Shown here: positions 43,896 through 53,192 of the stretch, one piece after another
Numbering within the stretch: the first letter of the stretch is position 1
Layout of the letters: every line of letters begins with the position of its first letter
From: UBA3478 sp965662045
GTDB lineage: Bacteria; Bacteroidota; Bacteroidia; Flavobacteriales; Flavobacteriaceae
Reading direction: 5' to 3'
Assembly (NCBI GenBank): GCA_965662045.1
Contig: CBFIGE010000003.1
Span: 101,563-165,562, forward strand
DNA: 64,000 nucleotides
Translations under genes and position numbers: made by a program
Notes under the pieces: model-generated
What the model saw: the letters and a program-made list of their open reading frames with translations, nothing else
What the model was told of the DNA's origin: nothing
Database searches by the model: none

Positions 43896-44614
43896 TAGTT
43901 TTTGAGCTTGTGATTATACATCTGTATGACATTTTCTAATCCCATATAAATGGATTCGCAAACTAAAGCGTGACCTATTGAGACTTCTTTCAAGGATGGA
44001 ATAGAAGCGGCAAAGAATGCAATATTGTCTAGGCTTAAATCGTGACCTGCATTTAAGTCAAGACCTAAATTGTCTGCCTCTGCGGCTGCGCTGATAAATG
44101 AAGCGATAGCCTCTGTAGGGTTTTTGGTGTATTTTGCAGCGTATGGTTCTGTGTACAATTCGATGCGATCTGTTCCGGTATCTGCCGCAGCTTTAACCAT
44201 TTCGATATCTGGATTCAAAAAGATCGAACATCGAATTCCTTCATCTTTAAAGATTCTTATGGTTTTTTTGAGAAAGTCCTGATGCGAAATGGTGTCCCAT
44301 CCACTGTCTGAAGTGAGCGCGTCAGGCTCATCTGGAACTAGGGTTACCTGAGTAGGTTTGATTTCTAAAACTAAATCGATAAAACGATTTATGGGGTTTC
44401 CTTCAATATTGTATTCGGTAGTAACCACCTCTTTGAGATCTCTGGCATCTCGGTATTTGATGTGACGTTCGTCAGGTCTGGGATGTACAGTTATTCCGGC
44501 AGCCCCAAAGTCTTGAATGTCTTTCGCCGTTTGTAATAAATCAGGTCTATTAGTACCTCTGGCATTACGGAGTGTAGCCCATTTGTTGATATTTACACTT
44601 AAATGTGTGCTCAT
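43892..44614 (-). CDS. pdxJ: Pyridoxine 5'-phosphate synthase
   Basis: About 240 residues from ATG 44614 (MSTHLSVNINKWATLRNARG). An ATG at 44629 lies at or before the predicted transcription start, so the downstream ATG is preferred. The family blocks HPRPDERHIKYRD (near 46-58), LVPDEP and LNAGHDLS are intact. It condenses 1-deoxyxylulose 5-phosphate with 3-amino-2-oxopropyl phosphate to pyridoxine phosphate. Confidence 0.96.
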   Translation of the reverse strand: MSTHLSVNINKWATLRNARGTNRPDLLQTAKDIQDFGAAGITVHPRPDERHIKYRDARDLKEVVTTEYNIEGNPINRFIDLVLEIKPTQVTLVPDEPDALTSDSGWDTISHQDFLKKTIRIFKDEGIRCSIFLNPDIEMVKAAADTGTDRIELYTEPYAAKYTKNPTEAIASFISAAAEADNLGLDLNAGHDLSLDNIAFFAASIPSLKEVSIGHALVCESIYMGLENVIQMYNHKLKNY

Positions 44615-44632
44615 TTTGTCGAATTTCAACTA

Positions 44633-44640
44633 CAAAAATA
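44633..44640 (-). promoter_or_regulatory. Promoter minus-7 element TATTTTTG of pdxJ
   Basis: The complement of 44633-44640 reads TATTTTTG, an exact TAnnTTTG match. No TTG box is visible about 20 bases upstream. The predicted transcript start near 44627 leaves ATG 44614 as the first usable start codon. Confidence 0.45.
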
Positions 44641-44697
44641 GGCATTCAGTCTGAGCCTTTGTAGGGATTGTTGTATTTTGCAGTATATTTCGAAGGC

Positions 44698-45357
44698 ATG
44701 AATTTGACTGAGTTATTGCAGAATGATCTACCAATATTTACACCTAACCAAACCATAGGAGAACTCCATGATTTTTTTGCGGAAAATAATTTAACGCATA
44801 TTGGAATTTGCGAAACCTCTGGATCGTTTTTGGGATTGGTTTCTGCCGCTTCCATCAGAGATTTATCCAAAGAAATGGATATCTCCAAAGTAGAGCAGCT
44901 CCTTCAATTCGATGCAGTATTTCTCGAAGACTATTTTCCAGCCCATTTGCGTTTTTTGAAAAAAAATCAATCCAATATTATACCTGTTCTGTCCTCAGAG
45001 CGTCAGCTTTTGGGATACATTACCTCAATGGATATTATACATAAATTAGAAGTAATACCTGTTTTTGATAAAGACAACAATACCTTGATCGTCTCAAAGG
45101 CCAGCGAAGATTTCTCTTTGGCAGAAGTTGTTCAAATTGCCGTTTCAAATCAAGCATTGATCAATGGCGCTTTTATTGTCGAAAAAACTGAAGTAGACAC
45201 AGTTGTAGTGCTTCAATTACAAACGGAAAAGATTCAATCTTGTTTAGATGAGATGAGAAGATTTGGATACGATATCTTGGAATCTTCTTTTGAAGATTTA
45301 TATGTGGAAAATCTAAAGGTAAATGCTGAATATTTAAATCGTTATTTAAACGTATGA
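44698..45357 (+). CDS. CBS domain protein
   Basis: About 219 residues from ATG 44698 (MNLTELLQN). A longer frame from 44668 adds ten residues without family similarity. Two CBS motifs occupy about 1-130 (PNQTIGELHDFF; ENNLTHIGICETSGSFLGLVS; QSNIIPVLSSERQLLGYITS). An ACT-like or regulatory C-terminal part follows. CBS pairs bind adenine nucleotides and regulate partners. Its stop overlaps the nadK start (ATGA), so a link to NAD kinase regulation is a reasonable guess but not shown. Confidence 0.85.
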   Translation: MNLTELLQNDLPIFTPNQTIGELHDFFAENNLTHIGICETSGSFLGLVSAASIRDLSKEMDISKVEQLLQFDAVFLEDYFPAHLRFLKKNQSNIIPVLSSERQLLGYITSMDIIHKLEVIPVFDKDNNTLIVSKASEDFSLAEVVQIAVSNQALINGAFIVEKTEVDTVVVLQLQTEKIQSCLDEMRRFGYDILESSFEDLYVENLKVNAEYLNRYLNV

Positions 45358-46247
45358 GCAAGGAAATAGGCATTTTCGGAATTCATATAGATCAAGATGA
45401 AGAAAAGGTTGTAAAACAATTGTTACAATCGGCAGCTGATTTGAATTATAAGGTTTGCTTTGAATTTAAATTTGCCCAAAAGCTTTTAGAGAAGATAGAC
45501 TTGGATGTAAAAGGGCACAAAACTTTTAAGAGCCATAAGGAAATAGACGAAAGTTTAGCTCTTTTTATTTCTATAGGCGGCGATGGAACAATGCTCAGGG
45601 CGTCTAATTACATTCGAGACAAAGGAATTCCACTTGTGGGAATCAACACAGGTCGATTAGGGTTTTTATCCACTTACAAAAAAGAACATGCCCTATCACT
45701 TTTAAAAGAATTTAGTCAAGGAAATTACGAGCTTGATTTTAGACAACTTATAAGATTAGAAAATCACACTGAACTTCTAGGTGCTAATTGGGAGAACGAT
45801 GCGCTCAATGAAATTACTGTCTCTAGAAAAGATACTGCTTCGATGATTACCATTGAAGTGTGGTTAAATGATCATTTTTTGACATCCTACTGGGCGGACG
45901 GATTAATTATGGCGACTCCAACAGGGTCTACAGGCTATTCATTGAGTTGTGGAGGTCCCGTTATTTCTCCAGGAGCGAAGTCTTTCGTGTTAACACCTAT
46001 TGCCCCGCATAACTTAAACGCGCGTCCATTAGTTATTGAAGACGATACAGTGATTAAACTTAAGGTAAGTGGACGTGAATCACAGCATCTAATTACCGTG
46101 GATTCAAAAATTACTACCATGGCTAATGAAGAGGAAATTGTAGTTAAAAAGACGCCGTATAAACTTAAAATGTTAAACTTTAAGGGAGAGCATTTTCTGC
46201 ATTCACTCCGTCAAAAAATGCTATGGGGAGAAGACAAAAGAAATTAA
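45354..46247 (+). CDS. nadK: NAD kinase
   Basis: A 297-residue protein with the ATP-NAD kinase motif GGDGTML (near 76-82), NTGRLGFL (near 100) and the conserved TPTGSTGYSLSCGGP (near 184-198). It phosphorylates NAD to NADP using ATP. Start coupling with the CBS gene and a 25-base overlap with the next gene indicate an operon running to ompH. Confidence 0.96.
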   Translation: MSKEIGIFGIHIDQDEEKVVKQLLQSAADLNYKVCFEFKFAQKLLEKIDLDVKGHKTFKSHKEIDESLALFISIGGDGTMLRASNYIRDKGIPLVGINTGRLGFLSTYKKEHALSLLKEFSQGNYELDFRQLIRLENHTELLGANWENDALNEITVSRKDTASMITIEVWLNDHFLTSYWADGLIMATPTGSTGYSLSCGGPVISPGAKSFVLTPIAPHNLNARPLVIEDDTVIKLKVSGRESQHLITVDSKITTMANEEEIVVKKTPYKLKMLNFKGEHFLHSLRQKMLWGEDKRN

Positions 46248-47056
46248 TTACAGTATTCATTTGTATTCTTTTCAGTTGGGTTGTGCATGCTCAAAGAATA
46301 GAATTTGGATATTTGACTGGTTTTTCATCAGGCTTTGGCGATATTGGAAGAGAAAAGGCGCTAAAGGCTGGCAATACAAGTCAGGGCCTTCAGCTTAAGG
46401 TGCATAGAAATTCACGTCTTTCGTATCGTTTAAATACCAATCTAATCAAGTTTACTTTTGATGACGAGCTTTCTAATGACAATTACAGGCTCAACAGAAA
46501 ATTCAAATCAAATATCAATGCCATAGAAGTTACTGCAGGAGTAGAATTCAACTGGTATTCGTTTAATCCTTTCAATGAAAGACGAAAAATAGTGCCTTAT
46601 GCCTACATCGGACTGGGTTATGCACGTTACACAGAAAGAGCGTTTGTGTTAAATGATTTCTATAGATACGGAGATGGCATTATACAAGCGATTAAACCGG
46701 AGATGCCTGTTGATGAGGAGTCTCCTGACCTCAGTATTCCTTTGCGGAAACAAATATTTGATATTTACGAAGCACAATATAAAAAGAACAGTACCCTTGT
46801 TTTACCTGTTGCCCTTGGAATGAAGTTTCATTTGTATCGCAACTTAAACTTACACTTAGAGATAGGAATGCGAATGACAAGGGTGGATAATTTAGATGGT
46901 GGTGTTGTTATAGCAGATATCCCTATCAGTGATGGGATAGATCCAAAAGATAAAGTCTATTTTCTTGGAAACGGACAAAATGACTATTATATGCTGACTA
47001 ATTTTGGATTAAGCTATACCTTTGGGCAAAAACCAATACTAATCAATTTTAAATAA
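46223..47056 (+). CDS. DUF6089 family outer membrane beta-barrel protein
   Basis: A 277-residue protein with signal peptide ending in WVVHAQ (about residue 24), then beta-strand-rich sequence with VPYAYIGLGYARY (about 126-138) and a C-terminal aromatic strand, typical of a small outer-membrane barrel. Its place between nadK and uppS is usual in Bacteroidota. Function unknown; proximity to bamA suggests envelope work. Confidence 0.85.
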   Translation: MGRRQKKLITVFICILFSWVVHAQRIEFGYLTGFSSGFGDIGREKALKAGNTSQGLQLKVHRNSRLSYRLNTNLIKFTFDDELSNDNYRLNRKFKSNINAIEVTAGVEFNWYSFNPFNERRKIVPYAYIGLGYARYTERAFVLNDFYRYGDGIIQAIKPEMPVDEESPDLSIPLRKQIFDIYEAQYKKNSTLVLPVALGMKFHLYRNLNLHLEIGMRMTRVDNLDGGVVIADIPISDGIDPKDKVYFLGNGQNDYYMLTNFGLSYTFGQKPILINFK

Positions 47057-47076
47057 GTCCTAAATCAATTTTGGAG

Positions 47077-47817
47077 ATGAGTGAAACATTACCTAGACAT
47101 CTTGCTATAATAATGGACGGTAATGGCAGATGGGCCGCAGGAATGGGAAGACCTCGCGCTCTAGGTCATGAAGAAGGAGCAAAAATGGTCAAACGCGTTG
47201 TAAAGCATTGTGCCAAAAAAGGTATTGAATACCTCACGCTTTTTGCTTTTTCAACAGAAAATTGGCTTAGACCAAAAAAAGAAGTGAACACTTTGATGCG
47301 CATCTTGGCAAGATCCTTGAGAAGTGAATTGCAAACTTTGGTTGAAAATGACATCCAATTAAGAACCATAGGAGACACTAAAAATTTGCCCGAGGTCGTG
47401 CAGTCCGAACTAAAGGAGGTTGTCGCACAAACCAAATCAAATACAAGGATGGTCTTAACCTTAGCCTTAAGTTATGGTTCACGTCAAGAAATTACTAGTG
47501 CGATGCAAGAGATTAGTGCAAAAGTTAAAAAAGGCCTAATTTCGCCGTCTGATATTGATGAAAAGCTAATTAATAGTCATCTTTACACCTGCTTCATGCC
47601 AGAGGTCGATCTGTTGATTCGAACAAGCGGAGAATTCAGATTGAGTAATTTCATGTTGTGGCAATGTGCTTATGCCGAATTGTACTTCACAGATACATTC
47701 TGGCCAGACTTTGATACTCAGGAATTAGATAAGGCATTAGCTAGTTATCAAAAGAGAGAACGACGATTTGGAAAAACTACAGAACAACTTCAAGAACTCA
47801 ATGTTAATACAAAATAA
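47077..47817 (+). CDS. uppS: Isoprenyl (undecaprenyl) diphosphate synthase
   Basis: About 246 residues from ATG 47077, preceded by GGAG (an upstream TTG at 47071 is less likely). The cis-prenyltransferase motifs are present: IMDGNGRWA (Asp14), FAFSTENWLRPKKEV, and the C-terminal LLIRTSGEFRLSNFMLWQ with FTDTFWPDF. It makes the C55 carrier for cell-wall synthesis. It overlaps the bamA start by 17 bases. Confidence 0.96.
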   Translation: MSETLPRHLAIIMDGNGRWAAGMGRPRALGHEEGAKMVKRVVKHCAKKGIEYLTLFAFSTENWLRPKKEVNTLMRILARSLRSELQTLVENDIQLRTIGDTKNLPEVVQSELKEVVAQTKSNTRMVLTLALSYGSRQEITSAMQEISAKVKKGLISPSDIDEKLINSHLYTCFMPEVDLLIRTSGEFRLSNFMLWQCAYAELYFTDTFWPDFDTQELDKALASYQKRERRFGKTTEQLQELNVNTK

Positions 47818-50428
47818 ACGCAGGTTTATAACTTGTCTTTTTTTAGGATTTTCCTTTTTAGGCACCCTATCAACCCTTGCTCAAGAAATGAGTTTTGGAG
47901 AAAGTGAAACCTTTATTCTAGGCGACCTCAAGGTCACAGGCTTAAAAAGTTATAACGAACAGACGGTAAAAACCTACACAGGTTTGCGGGTTGGACAGGT
48001 CATAGAAATCCCTGGAGAGGAAATATCAGGAATTATTAAAAAACTTTGGAATCTTGAACTCTTCAGTGATGTGGCGTTTTATTACAACGACATCAAAGGG
48101 GATAGTATATTTCTTGAACTCAATATCAAGGAGCGCCCAACCCTAAATCAAGTTACCTTTTACGGAATAAAAAAATCTAAAGCCGATGAGTTACTTAAGG
48201 ATGCAGATTTAAAAACGGGTAAGAAAATTACAGAAAGTTTAATTGCCAATACCAAAAACTACATTCAAAACACCTATAAAGAAAAGGGGTATCTCAATGC
48301 AAAAGCAACCATTGCTACTTCTGCAGATTCATCAGGAGTTAATGTCCAAAATATGGTCATTAATGTCAATAAAGGTCCTAAAGTTAAAATTGGAGAAATT
48401 GTATTTGATGGTCGAGAAAAACTGAAGTCTAAAGCACTTGAAAGAGCTCTTAAGAATACAAAAACCAAAAAAATCTATCGCTTTTGGAAAAAGTCCAGAT
48501 ACAAAAAAGAAGATTTTGATGAAGATCTAAAAAGTTTAGTAGATACTTATGCCGAAAGGGGATACCGCGATGCGAGAGTGATTGAAGATAGTATCTATCC
48601 GATTAGTGATGAACTCATCGGAATTCACCTCAAAATACAAGAGGGAAATCGCTATTATTTTGGAGATGTAGATTTTGTTGGAAATACGGTTTATTCTGAT
48701 CGTGAACTTAACCAACTTTTGGGAATCAAAAAAGGAGATTCCTACAATGGGGTACAACTTAAAAAGAGAATAGCAGATACCTCTAAACCCGATGGAGAAG
48801 ATATTACTAATCTCTATCAAAACAATGGTTATTTATTTTCAAGTATTAATCCTGTAGAGGTCTCTGCACAGAACGACACTATTGATTTTGAGATTCGTAT
48901 TATTGAAGGCAAAGAGACCTTTTTAAATCATGTTAATGTAGTTGGTAATGATAAGACTAATGATCACGTCATTTACAGGGAATTAAGAACCAAACCTGGA
49001 CAGAAATACAGCAAAGACAATATCGTAAGATCAATTCGTGAACTTGGTCAATTAGGCTTTTTTGATCCCGAACAAATTGCCCCTGATGTTCAAAATCCAA
49101 ATCCAAATGATGGAACAGTTGATTTGGAATACTCACTAGTCGAATCTGGATCAAGCCAAATCGAACTTCAAGGTGGAGTTGGAGGAGGAGGATTCATCGG
49201 AACCCTTGGGTTGTCATTTAATAATTTTTCTATAGGAAACATCTTCAACAAGGAAGCTTATAAGCCTGTTCCGATGGGAGATGGGCAAACCTTTTCTCTT
49301 CGATTGCAGGCAAGTCGAACCTTTAGAGTGTACAGCCTTGTATTTGCTGAACCTTGGTTGGGCGGAAAAAAGCCAGTTAATTTTAATTTTTCACTGCAGA
49401 GAACACAGCAGTTCGCTGCCTCTTTTGCCGGTGGAAATTTTGATGTAGATAAATCGAGAGGATTCTCAATCAGTGGTATTTCTGCAGGTTTATCCAAGCG
49501 TGTTCAGTGGCCAGATGATTTCTTTGTCATATCACATGCCTTGAGTTATCAATACTACAGTTTTAACAATTTTAATAACGGATTATTCAATTTCGGTAAT
49601 GGGTCCTCAAACTCAATTACTTACACCGTAGGAATTTCAAGGAGTTCTCAAGGTCCGAGTAGAATTTTTCCGTTAACAGGTTCAAATTTTGAATTTTCAG
49701 CTCGTCTAACTCCTCCGTATTCTGCGTTTTCTAAAAAAGATTACAAGGGTTTACGAGAAGAAATTAGAGAGGTTACAGAAGAGCTTTTAGATGTTGGAAT
49801 TGATGGGGAAAATGCAACAGAACTCAGTCGAGAGTTGGAATCCCTAGAGGAAGAGCGATTTAAGTTGTTGGAATTTTATAAAATTAAATTCAAAGGCGAT
49901 TGGTATACTCGTATTGTTGATAAGCTAGTCTTGAGAACCAATGCAGAGTTTGGGTTTCTAGGGGCTTACAACAATGATATTGGTAATGTTCCTTTTGAGC
50001 GTTACTACGTCGGTGGAGATGGATTAGGGAATTTTACGCTCGATGGTAGAGAAAATATACAACTGAGAGGATACGAAAACAGTTCGATTACTCCGTATAG
50101 TGTTAATCCGATTACTGGTCGAAGAGAACAAGATGGTGGTACGATATATAACAAGTTTTCACTAGAACTAAGATATCCATTGACGTTAAAACCTTCGGCT
50201 TCTATTTATACCTTGACTTTCTTAGAAGCGGGTAACGCTTTTAATAATTTTTCAAAATTCAATCCATTTGAACTTAAGAGATCAGCAGGTATTGGAGTAA
50301 GGATTTTTATGCCGGCATTTGGATTACTAGGTATAGATTTTGGTTATGGATTTGATACAGATGCCAATCCAAATTCTTCAGGACCTAGCGGCTGGCAGAC
50401 ACATTTCATCATCGGACAACAATTTTGA
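47801..50428 (+). CDS. bamA: Outer membrane protein assembly factor BamA
   Basis: About 875 residues from ATG 47801, with a signal sequence ending near LSTLAQ. An upstream in-frame ATG at 47768 would put 11 residues before the signal. Five POTRA domains (about 30-420; FILGDLKVTGLKSY opens the first) precede the 16-strand barrel, with the VGGDGLGNFTLDGRENIQLRGYEN loop 6 region (VRGF-like LRGYEN near 757) and a C-terminal IIGQQF strand. It folds outer-membrane barrels. A charged insert around 650-700 (LREEIREVTEELLDVGIDGE) sits in an extracellular loop. Confidence 0.95.
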   Translation: MLIQNKRRFITCLFLGFSFLGTLSTLAQEMSFGESETFILGDLKVTGLKSYNEQTVKTYTGLRVGQVIEIPGEEISGIIKKLWNLELFSDVAFYYNDIKGDSIFLELNIKERPTLNQVTFYGIKKSKADELLKDADLKTGKKITESLIANTKNYIQNTYKEKGYLNAKATIATSADSSGVNVQNMVINVNKGPKVKIGEIVFDGREKLKSKALERALKNTKTKKIYRFWKKSRYKKEDFDEDLKSLVDTYAERGYRDARVIEDSIYPISDELIGIHLKIQEGNRYYFGDVDFVGNTVYSDRELNQLLGIKKGDSYNGVQLKKRIADTSKPDGEDITNLYQNNGYLFSSINPVEVSAQNDTIDFEIRIIEGKETFLNHVNVVGNDKTNDHVIYRELRTKPGQKYSKDNIVRSIRELGQLGFFDPEQIAPDVQNPNPNDGTVDLEYSLVESGSSQIELQGGVGGGGFIGTLGLSFNNFSIGNIFNKEAYKPVPMGDGQTFSLRLQASRTFRVYSLVFAEPWLGGKKPVNFNFSLQRTQQFAASFAGGNFDVDKSRGFSISGISAGLSKRVQWPDDFFVISHALSYQYYSFNNFNNGLFNFGNGSSNSITYTVGISRSSQGPSRIFPLTGSNFEFSARLTPPYSAFSKKDYKGLREEIREVTEELLDVGIDGENATELSRELESLEEERFKLLEFYKIKFKGDWYTRIVDKLVLRTNAEFGFLGAYNNDIGNVPFERYYVGGDGLGNFTLDGRENIQLRGYENSSITPYSVNPITGRREQDGGTIYNKFSLELRYPLTLKPSASIYTLTFLEAGNAFNNFSKFNPFELKRSAGIGVRIFMPAFGLLGIDFGYGFDTDANPNSSGPSGWQTHFIIGQQF

Positions 50429-50433
50429 TTTAT

Positions 50434-51294
50434 ATGAGGTATCGACTTTGGCACGATTTTTTCTACACAACACTTATAGCACTTATTGCGTTTACTTGTA
50501 TAGAAGATGCATATGCGCAAAGAGGTATTCGAATGGCTTACGTGGATATGGAGTACATCTTGGAACAAGTGGCTTCATACCGAGATGCTGAGGATGCTTT
50601 AAATGAGAAAGCATTGAAGTGGCAAACAGCTATAGAGTTGAAAAGATCAGAAGTCGAGGAATTAAAAGAGGCATTAGCTTTAGAACGTGCAGTTCTTGCG
50701 CAGTCTATAATAAGTGATAGAGAAGAGGATATTAGATTTCTTGAAAGTGAAATTGCAGCGGAGCAACAAGAGAAATTTGGACCCAGAGGAGAATATGTGT
50801 TACAACAAGAACTTTTGATCCAGCCTATTCAGGATCAAGTCTTTGAGGCGATTCAAAAGATAGGTAAATCGAAAAAGTACGATTTTATTTTTGATAAATC
50901 TGCAGATGTTGTAATGTTGTACTCCGAAAAAAGGCATGATATTAGTGAATTAGTGCTTAGAGAAATCGGAAGAGCAGTTCGTTTGAGTCAGTCTAAAGAA
51001 GATCAAGAGTTTAATGATCGTTTGAAAGCACTGCAAAACGAACAGGAATTGGAAAATGAAACTCGATTTGATCAAGAGGTTTTAGATAAACAAAAAGAAC
51101 TAGAAGAGGCACAAGAAGCGAGACAAAAACAAATCGAAGATCGAAAAGCTGAAAATCTAAGAAAGCGAGAAGAGCGAAGAAAAGAATATGAGGCGCGAAA
51201 ACAAGCGGCTCTTGAAAAAAGAGAGGCACAACGAAAGGCAGCGATAGAATCAAGAAATAAAAAAGTTAAAAAAGACAGTACAAACAATAATTAG
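50434..51294 (+). CDS. OmpH/Skp family periplasmic chaperone with long charged tail
   Basis: About 286 residues from ATG 50434, with signal peptide to AYAQ. The OmpH domain (MAYVDMEYILEQVASYRDAE) has a long coiled coil to about 170, and the end is a 90-residue helix rich in Lys, Arg and Glu (ERRKEYEARKQAALEKREAQ). Skp proteins hold unfolded outer-membrane proteins for BamA. The highly charged tail goes beyond classical Skp (about 160 residues). It sits directly behind bamA and before a second ompH gene. Confidence 0.88.
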   Translation: MRYRLWHDFFYTTLIALIAFTCIEDAYAQRGIRMAYVDMEYILEQVASYRDAEDALNEKALKWQTAIELKRSEVEELKEALALERAVLAQSIISDREEDIRFLESEIAAEQQEKFGPRGEYVLQQELLIQPIQDQVFEAIQKIGKSKKYDFIFDKSADVVMLYSEKRHDISELVLREIGRAVRLSQSKEDQEFNDRLKALQNEQELENETRFDQEVLDKQKELEEAQEARQKQIEDRKAENLRKREERRKEYEARKQAALEKREAQRKAAIESRNKKVKKDSTNNN

Positions 51295-51312
51295 AATTTA
51301 AATTAAATAGAG

Positions 51313-51822
51313 ATGAGATCATTAAAATCAATTGTAATAGCGGCGTTATTATTAGTTACCACAACTAGTTCGGTAGTCGCGCAGAGTAAGGTCGCACACA
51401 TCAATGTACAGCAATTACTATCAGATATGCCAGATATGAAATCTGCACAAGCTGAATTAAAAAAGTTAGAGGCGACTTACAAGGCAGATATCGAAGCTTC
51501 CGTTGCTGAGTTGCAAAAGAAATTCGTAACCTATCAGAATGAAGCGAATTCGAAAACTGCAGAAGAAAATAAGGCTAGAGCAGACGAATTGCAAGCAGCT
51601 GAAAGAAATATTGCTAGTGCTGAGCAAGCAGCCTTGCAAGAATTGCAGAAGAAACAACAAGAATTATTTGCTCCTATTTCTGACAAAGCAAAAGCAGCCA
51701 TTGAAAAAGTAGCGTCTGCACAAGGATTTGATTATGTCATTGATGCGAGTCCAGGTTTAGGTCTTATCGTTGCTAGAGGCAGTGATATTCTTGCAGATGT
51801 CAAAAGAGAATTAGGGTTTTAA
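51313..51822 (+). CDS. OmpH/Skp family periplasmic chaperone
   Basis: A 169-residue protein with signal peptide MRSLKSIVIAALLLVTTTSSVVAQ (cleaved after AQ), a start VAHINVQQLLSDMPDMKSAQ and a long Ala/Glu/Lys/Gln-rich coiled coil, of usual Skp length. It is the second tandem copy after bamA. A strong terminator follows, closing the nadK-uppS-bamA-ompH operon. Confidence 0.92.
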   Translation: MRSLKSIVIAALLLVTTTSSVVAQSKVAHINVQQLLSDMPDMKSAQAELKKLEATYKADIEASVAELQKKFVTYQNEANSKTAEENKARADELQAAERNIASAEQAALQELQKKQQELFAPISDKAKAAIEKVASAQGFDYVIDASPGLGLIVARGSDILADVKRELGF

Positions 51823-51848
51823 TTAAAATCCGTGTTTTAAAGTACAAG

Positions 51849-51877
51849 CCGCTTGTTAGTTCAACAAGCGGTTTTTT
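51849..51877 (+). terminator. Intrinsic terminator of the bamA-ompH operon
   Basis: CCGCTTGTT and AACAAGCGG form a perfect 9-pair stem around the loop AGTTC, followed by six T. It lies 26 bases behind the ompH stop. Confidence 0.85.
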
Positions 51878-51883
51878 AGTTTT

Positions 51884-52648
51884 ATGATAGGTATTTTTGA
51901 CTCAGGTGTAGGCGGATTGTCACTTTTAAATGCTGTACAAAAGGTCTATCCTTTTGAAGACTGCATTTATATATCCGACAATAAATACGCTCCTTACGGA
52001 GAAAAAGAATTAAACTTTATTCTTGAACGTTGTCGAAAACACGTAGAATTTTTTATCGAACAAGGTGCGACCATAATTATCATAGCCTGTAATACAGCCA
52101 CAACAATTGCAATTGATTTTCTTCGAAAAGAGTTTGATCTTCCATTTATTGGTATAGAGCCAGCTATTAAACCTGCTATTACGATCTCAACAAGTTCTAA
52201 AATTGGGGTAATCGCCACTCGAGCTACACTCAGTAGTTCTTTGTACAATTCTACCAAGAACAAGTACGCAAATACCGATACTGTTATTGAGATCATTGGA
52301 GAAGGATTTGTAGAAGCCGTTGAGTCGGATAGCATACAATCAAAATCGTTTCAAGAACAATTAAGAAAAACAATACTTTTTTTTAAACGTCATGAAGTGA
52401 GATTTGTGGTCTTGGGTTGTACTCATTATTTTTTTCTCAAAGATGAGTTTAAACGAATTGCAGGTGACAATATGGTCTTTATAGAGCCCACTGAGGCGAT
52501 CATCAACAGACTAAAAGTAATTTATGTTGAAAACCATATGTCAAGTTCTAAACAAGCTATAATCTCAATCTATTGCAGTGGTGCAAGTGATGCTGTTCTG
52601 CGTATACTAAAAGGGCAAAAATTCAGATTGCTTCAGTTGGACTATTGA
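51884..52648 (+). CDS. murI: Glutamate racemase
   Basis: A 254-residue protein with both catalytic cysteines in context: ACNTATT (near 70) and GCTHYFFL (near 182), and the N-terminal FDSGVGGLSLL. It supplies D-glutamate for peptidoglycan. Its ATG lies only 6 bases after the T run of the operon terminator, so it is expressed by read-through or by a promoter inside ompH. It is convergent with folA, overlapping by 26 bases. Confidence 0.96.
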   Translation: MIGIFDSGVGGLSLLNAVQKVYPFEDCIYISDNKYAPYGEKELNFILERCRKHVEFFIEQGATIIIIACNTATTIAIDFLRKEFDLPFIGIEPAIKPAITISTSSKIGVIATRATLSSSLYNSTKNKYANTDTVIEIIGEGFVEAVESDSIQSKSFQEQLRKTILFFKRHEVRFVVLGCTHYFFLKDEFKRIAGDNMVFIEPTEAIINRLKVIYVENHMSSSKQAIISIYCSGASDAVLRILKGQKFRLLQLDY

Positions 52649-53144
52649 TTTTCACCCAAGTTTCTATTTGAAAAGAAGTAGCATGTCTTTCGTCTTTGGG
52701 ATGATTAGTTTTCTTCACAAGTTTCCACTTCTTAAAATCGATTTCTGGAAAAAAAGTATCGGCTTCAAAGATACCCTCGACTCTTGTGATTTCAAGATTA
52801 GTGGCTTTAGGTAAAGCTTGTTGATATATTTGACCACCTCCAATAACGTATAATTTTGAGTAATGTTCGAGTGCTTTTATGGCATCTTCTAAGTCATTAA
52901 ATAAACCATCAATTTCAAAAGGTGGAGTGTAATTTTCATCTCGACTCAGCACATAATGGGCTCTACCAGGAAGTGCTTTTGGAAAACTCTCAAGTGTTTT
53001 TCGCCCCATTAGCATTGGACTACCCATAGTTTGTGTCTTAAAATGCTTAAAATCATTGGGCAAATACCAAGGTAGGTCACCGTTTAATCCCATACCTCTA
53101 TTTTGATCGAATGCGGCAATTATTATTATTTCAGAAGTATTCAA
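52623..53144 (-). CDS. folA: Dihydrofolate reductase
   Basis: A 173-residue protein with AAFDQNRGMGLNGDLPWYLP (about 8-27), MGRKTLESFPKALPGR and VIGGGQIYQQAL, the standard substrate and NADPH sites. It reduces dihydrofolate to tetrahydrofolate, and thyA, which produces dihydrofolate, lies close by on the same strand. A TAnnTTTG match (complement of 53164-53171) lies 20 bases upstream. Confidence 0.96.
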   Translation of the reverse strand: MNTSEIIIIAAFDQNRGMGLNGDLPWYLPNDFKHFKTQTMGSPMLMGRKTLESFPKALPGRAHYVLSRDENYTPPFEIDGLFNDLEDAIKALEHYSKLYVIGGGQIYQQALPKATNLEITRVEGIFEADTFFPEIDFKKWKLVKKTNHPKDERHATSFQIETWVKINSPTEAI

Positions 53145-53192
53145 ATTGTTGTTATTTTGTGAACAAAATTAAGCCAAATCAGGCGTTAAAGA

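Noticed and set aside
47768..47800. BamA start at ATG 47768
   Set aside because: It would add residues in front of the signal peptide; the ATG at 47801 directly precedes it.
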